Virus record (IMG/VR): IMGVR_UViG_3300033571_030110
Coordinates: 1-51,016 of that record
Strand: one strand, 5' to 3'
DNA from: a virus
Length of the DNA: 51,016 nucleotides
The notes below the pieces were generated by a model, which ran no database searches, was not told the origin of the DNA, and was given only the letters and a program-made list of their open reading frames with translations. The translations under genes were made by a program, and so were the position numbers. Of this stretch, positions 50,401-51,016 are shown one piece after another. Within the stretch, counting starts at the first letter, position 1; each line of letters opens with the position of its first letter.

Positions 50401-50441
50401 AAATTAAGCTTTGCCCCAATATTAATGAAAAAGTCCGACAA
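41451..50441 (-). CDS. Tail tape measure protein
   Basis: 2996 residues from a TTG at 50441 with GAGG 6 nt upstream. It sets tail length during assembly and is threaded through the tail tube. Residues about 130-1560 are Ala/Lys/Glu/Gln-rich with long heptad stretches (a very long coiled-coil). A TP901-type tape measure core follows at about 1560-1830 (TGQSAIEIAKAAKDLAAAGF, LTLVTIAREKTREAAPVIGT). Hydrophobic segments lie near 1960 (GLVVGLVGVIRGAI) and 2080 (GYLIGALASANPYVRAGVTV), then another long helical region to the end. By the usual proportion of about 0.15 nm per residue the tail would be near 450 nm, which is inference. No peptidase or lysozyme motif seen. Confidence 0.93.
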   Translation of the reverse strand: MSDFFINIGAKLNLSAVAISPSIKNTLAALSKNASSTIKQKYQLDFDVGSIGKVSSAANELIEGLQKTVSKTKISPTQIMDQGELTDALGQLGLVKPVLESIRAAMFAIQKNSNLIPNAKQEFGRLALLERVIKGLRQEADKGIKIQTSVELEPVRKFDQQIIAAVSNVENLKKRIEQLKADQIKAAADALKASSASSAGRQVFSEKIRIAKTTEADRPKIVAELKAEAEAKAKALRDAEAKLSQSRPTEKAIKIAESDVTKRYQESQAAKTAFEKAQAKQAVDIAPLLQAKEAADKAKAAAEQAVLKTKQEKFIEAKPQQKELRPQIKAVGAAETELKRAEQEFEKISRERNQRIAALEKAAKDAAAAYDEAAKKYDAANQGKKKNIPQRTAALADVSKVKSEATAALDAAKIDTARIAAAESNKKAASELVAEAQRELDAKKQTLITAANISVEAADIAKETTAATAATKKYNEALTQANASVSSLGKKWEEASRAEISARNTVEDLRKRSKDTSSPAYSTAVKERDEAKAALKLAEARVGIVDVGGVDQQLLRARKAEKQAQSRLAAAEKSAAGGVTPSASDTLKTELGSAIADLQKAVALEKEKELAIAKQEADYNDQVKTAKALLAQEQKILAIQQQRAREKYKALLGSEVQARQADYDKAAAAMQSVVDDDKARSDKQKDAIEKANQELQAAQKAYNQKLEQFRKDSFRKRQPEKDRLRAELEASPERDRLLKAESAVFSASRGGSDPRETAAIAQRYAAAKEAVDKAKEALDIAKQTTSAMSEQEAVTKATATNLARVTNYEENLRAIEGDRQKKAVAAEQAKTEAVNRRINAEKALNKTLASRVDESRKDLQVEKGIKQVVTEITKVVVEAEAAKTPAARQAAEKRLGELTGGAASTLPLKQPVDRVAQAKADLEAATKARIELEDQSAKLGGLQAKRLALIKLARDEQSARESVAAVDREIEETQKRLVSAEANFVKLQEDQKKARADLNGNLQKDKALRQEILALVEKTVQEEKGLQRRVGKSLSNVGITPNLPDPRERALQRLAEQGITRESLESPTPDLVKQLKNARQTIRGSRDEELVATLSRLDQGERQRLVQKRLEDLNRFETQSARRRIITSSGGSDELSVRENRTAQEAEDRMLSNRNELASRMGSATFDFPDLNSLTLAQSEQLLREINSLLRRRKAEQEQELAYAQERNRVDKANQRIEKIIEDEMKKEVAARIKIRDALQRQGYEFDIRTGQARQVTAQGLGPARQIIPAEFSSQAGGIREGVLRRLGIPNYDESVAEGRRAPIVADLRGQEASLRRETGTSAEQRRSELEFARNFADQEQRVESFVTELGRLVRRQIDLENRRAASTRTVARGAEAITADVVGQAAGGGARTISEARDRARAFSLAEETAATQRLTRATETQNEALRAQRNLEQQQERVNRDRARYIDRLNRTIEQTTRALEEQVRAVNRLARAGAGGNNALRPIQINQEQLRETARRSVVGNRTEEQLASMSPDALRDLDQSSQRGLRNSQAQLRQFNDDVRAVTQGSKSGFEIMARYGENAFERLGGKIGYATEKLAAYAFGGAGLYGVISATRAAVIETALLEKEITNIEQIFDAGTIGEAFEKGTASVEELATSSSKAAFAASQSTKTAILNISSVTGQSAIEIAKAAKDLAAAGFGRGTPGFEETIRAISFAQLGPSFGSLEQIIDGLIASVNQFNQSLTATPYVLGLVNEFSKAYAVEAQDLFEAVKRGGGAFAAVGGSFEEFLTLVTIAREKTREAAPVIGTFLKTLSGRLYTPQAETLFKQLGIDLEEAIDPAQRLFILAEKLQQQNLGPGSTQLLSKIVDSRSVGRLYSLLEGIQAFVKEGRADIDSLRESAVQSIVRDARKRLDDIGPTLDRIRASYFRLVEGIYNNPATKAILRIPSGIGAVLSKAPEVGLGNFTVGNFVNPLIQSGLVVGLVGVIRGAIQAFTQNGTAVRLNTQALNTLRTAVEQLQFRLGGTVLPPVAGAPVGGVNRGVLSRLTGLNNPIRDIIISSVIPALTNSILPYTNISQDNQNIISSSVMGGSFGYLIGALASANPYVRAGVTVGGALLGGASAAAEQKNREIELKKLEQETRRAQKQEEFQRILSTGELPRTGGVSVVAATDESEALIGVFQKLRKQGSLNVEQQKALVNAQRNVLGIASREEKVKFEENTALAALKLAGFDKAKVPTIREGFQTTSSRARDFIERRFLKNAESIINDTAENRIAVIKQTAEELSKDKGLFDVSGLQLDASLIEENLAGTFLVLEDQTKILIDGTAVLANGQRVAAKDLSGFQQQLLGFSAGIKSFKEQSELAGKVLDTLGNALANAIKKQTFSVQSIVDDSKKVFANFETIKGLLTSPFRFTQVQQIQNVPTEQNAARAVTAIETITGVSPINPVSEEITRLSGLLNGFFREFTSNINPELRSTIIKAFSDESLKNISTVISTGVLGEEGGDTRFRGETARLSPSILAKQIEETFGPLRETGDAGKQLFDLIQRTGVKSALPFDIQKIAEALQSGDINAADKILNITETRNNLIEQANNLIAAQNEQLDQQLRAVESLISANQERVNTEISLGQFIADNLSALNSYKLSAGFLTAQQAGEANAAAQQSAVSVANQFVGNDITGFADAINELKNVQIEFDRFRLNSAAGVSIPSQTAGDIGQRVQNVETLINDLGYAFNLFGGSNIETIANIAGARQILENEIRNFETRGTIAFKALGQELDNVSRKIQSQRSVIDSVINKVFSGSGAESAAAKATLQRASQNIDSIFKEILSKVPNFAQLSASEILANQDVAQIAQRSFQQLAPIDFNAIKELLTIAGENQFTGTGVTGIQGIAALQSGFASITASLTGLNVGFKDIQANVNNATAVLARAEQVNADLIQARTELTEIVKNNAQIMSTEVTNLTKAIAAIPKEIRIVIGGLENINVGFDLTNVDASMKKIGDQVLIQITNRLRAAFAKNNMPLPE

Positions 50442-50459
50442 TGAAATCCTCGCTTAATT

Positions 50460-50468
50460 AAGATACAC
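50460..50468 (-). promoter_or_regulatory. GTGTATCTT promoter-like element before the tape measure gene
   Basis: GTGTATCTT on the minus strand starts 27 nt before the TTG start at 50441 and follows the stop of the upstream gene (TAATAGTGTAT). It leaves a leader with the GAGG ribosome site. It would give the tape measure gene its own transcript. Confidence 0.5.
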
Positions 50469-50470
50469 TA

Positions 50471-51016
50471 TTATGTATTGGCATCTAAATCAAGACTTTT
50501 CTCGACTTCTTCTGTTTTTTCTTCTTCTGCGACTTCTTTCTGTTCCTCTAGAGAAGGGGTCAGATCTTGTGCGTGATCTTTGTACCAAATGTTTTCAGGC
50601 CTGATTTTCTCTAGTTCTGCGAGTATTTCTTGAGTCCCATCATATATTATGTGAATCATTTCTGTCGCGAATTTATTCGCTAAGTCTGAAATATCGTCTT
50701 TGTATTCGTTCAGATTATTCCAAATCTTTTCGCCGTCTTTGGTGAACGAGCAAGCTGATATGAAATATGAGAATCTTTCGTTTTCAGCGAATATGGTTGC
50801 TGACTGAGTTGAAAGTTCTCTTTTCGCTTTGTCTAGATCTTCTAGCGATCTTCTTAAAAGGCTTATTTTTTCGTATGCCTCATAACCCTCGGCAGAAGAC
50901 TCAAACGAATCATTTACAAACTTCAATTCCAAGGATTTTATCTCCTTTTCAAACTCCTTTTTCTCCTTGTCGTTGTAAGCCTTTATGCCGCGCTCTTTTA
51001 TTATGTTGTCTATTTC
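50471..51016 (-). CDS. Gene upstream of the tape measure (5' end outside window), possible tail assembly protein
   Basis: At least 181 residues; the frame is open to the window edge, with the 28 codons before the first visible TTG (50932) still coding (KEKKEFEKEIKS). Strongly helical and charged, with coiled-coil stretches (KISLLRRSLEDLDKAKREL, FATEMIHIIYDGTQEILAEL) and an acidic end (EEEKTEEVEKSLDLDANT). Genes in this place commonly encode tail assembly chaperones, but I see no certain family motif and no in-phase slippery heptamer. The 5' end and true start are outside the window. Confidence 0.65.
   Translation of the reverse strand, partial: EIDNIIKERGIKAYNDKEKKEFEKEIKSLELKFVNDSFESSAEGYEAYEKISLLRRSLEDLDKAKRELSTQSATIFAENERFSYFISACSFTKDGEKIWNNLNEYKDDISDLANKFATEMIHIIYDGTQEILAELEKIRPENIWYKDHAQDLTPSLEEQKEVAEEEKTEEVEKSLDLDANT

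Noticed and set aside
50513-50520. A-rich heptamer (AAAAAAC) in the gene before the tape measure as a programmed -1 frameshift site
   Set aside because: It is out of phase with the reading frame (codons GAA AAA ACA), and the -1 frame stops after about eight codons.
1-51016. tRNA genes, CRISPR arrays, integrase/attachment sites, insertion sequences, diversity-generating retroelement
   Set aside because: None was seen on reading both strands: no cloverleaf-type T-loop with matching arms, no regularly spaced direct repeats, no recombinase, transposase or reverse transcriptase motif. tRNAscan-SE and repeat finders would be decisive.

Overview
The window is a segment of a large, compact, AT-rich tailed dsDNA bacteriophage genome (Caudoviricetes). 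The evidence is a dense phage-type gene layout with 1-4 nt start/stop overlaps, a complete phage replication and nucleotide-metabolism set, and a tail block led by a 2996-residue tape measure protein. No sheath or contractile baseplate genes are recognisable, so a siphovirus with a very long tail is the best guess. Terminase, portal, capsid and endolysin are not recognisable here and probably lie outside the window. A small lipoprotein with a lipobox and a second membrane segment hints at a Gram-negative host; this is weak evidence.

Layout: 1-128 (+) is the 3' end of a gene. 133-1690 (-) holds three small genes, one with membrane segments. 1705-18697 (+) starts with a glycosyltransferase, then a long operon: B12-dependent ribonucleotide reductase, dUTPase, small unknown proteins, RecA-like recombinase, PD-(D/E)XK endonuclease, DnaB helicase, DnaG-type primase, dNMP kinase, Cas4/RecB-like nuclease and the N-terminal half of a DNA polymerase III alpha subunit; a membrane protein and a second glycosyltransferase follow. 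18694-20838 (-) is an island of six small genes, including a holin-like and a lipoprotein gene. 20869-31467 (+) holds a metalloprotease-like gene, a DnaQ-type exonuclease, a methyltransferase-like gene, the C-terminal half of the polymerase, SSB, a row of glycosyltransferases, a candidate annealing protein and a PC4/Whirly-like ssDNA-binding candidate. 31457-51016 (-) is the tail block, transcribed from the tape measure side towards 31457. There is no gene-free stretch longer than about 50 bases, and I saw no tRNA, CRISPR array, integrase, transposase or reverse transcriptase.

How the genes work together: the reductase, dUTPase and dNMP kinase supply dNTPs. DnaB, primase, the two-piece polymerase, the separate proofreading exonuclease and SSB form a phage replisome. 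The RecA-like protein, annealing candidate and nucleases supply recombination. Six glycosyltransferases suggest that virion, host surface or phage DNA is glycosylated.

The two strongest unusual signals are these. (1) The replicative polymerase is split into two separately started genes 6.1 kb apart, with the break just after the third catalytic aspartate and no intein or intron visible. (2) A promoter-like element, GTGTATA(A), sits exactly 14 nt before the start codon of five genes on both strands (16 nt in two more, 26-30 nt in three more). In the 14-nt class there is no room for a Shine-Dalgarno, so these transcripts are predicted to be leaderless. A second, 15-bp element (GCGTAACRCTATAAT) is shared by the reductase and SSB genes.
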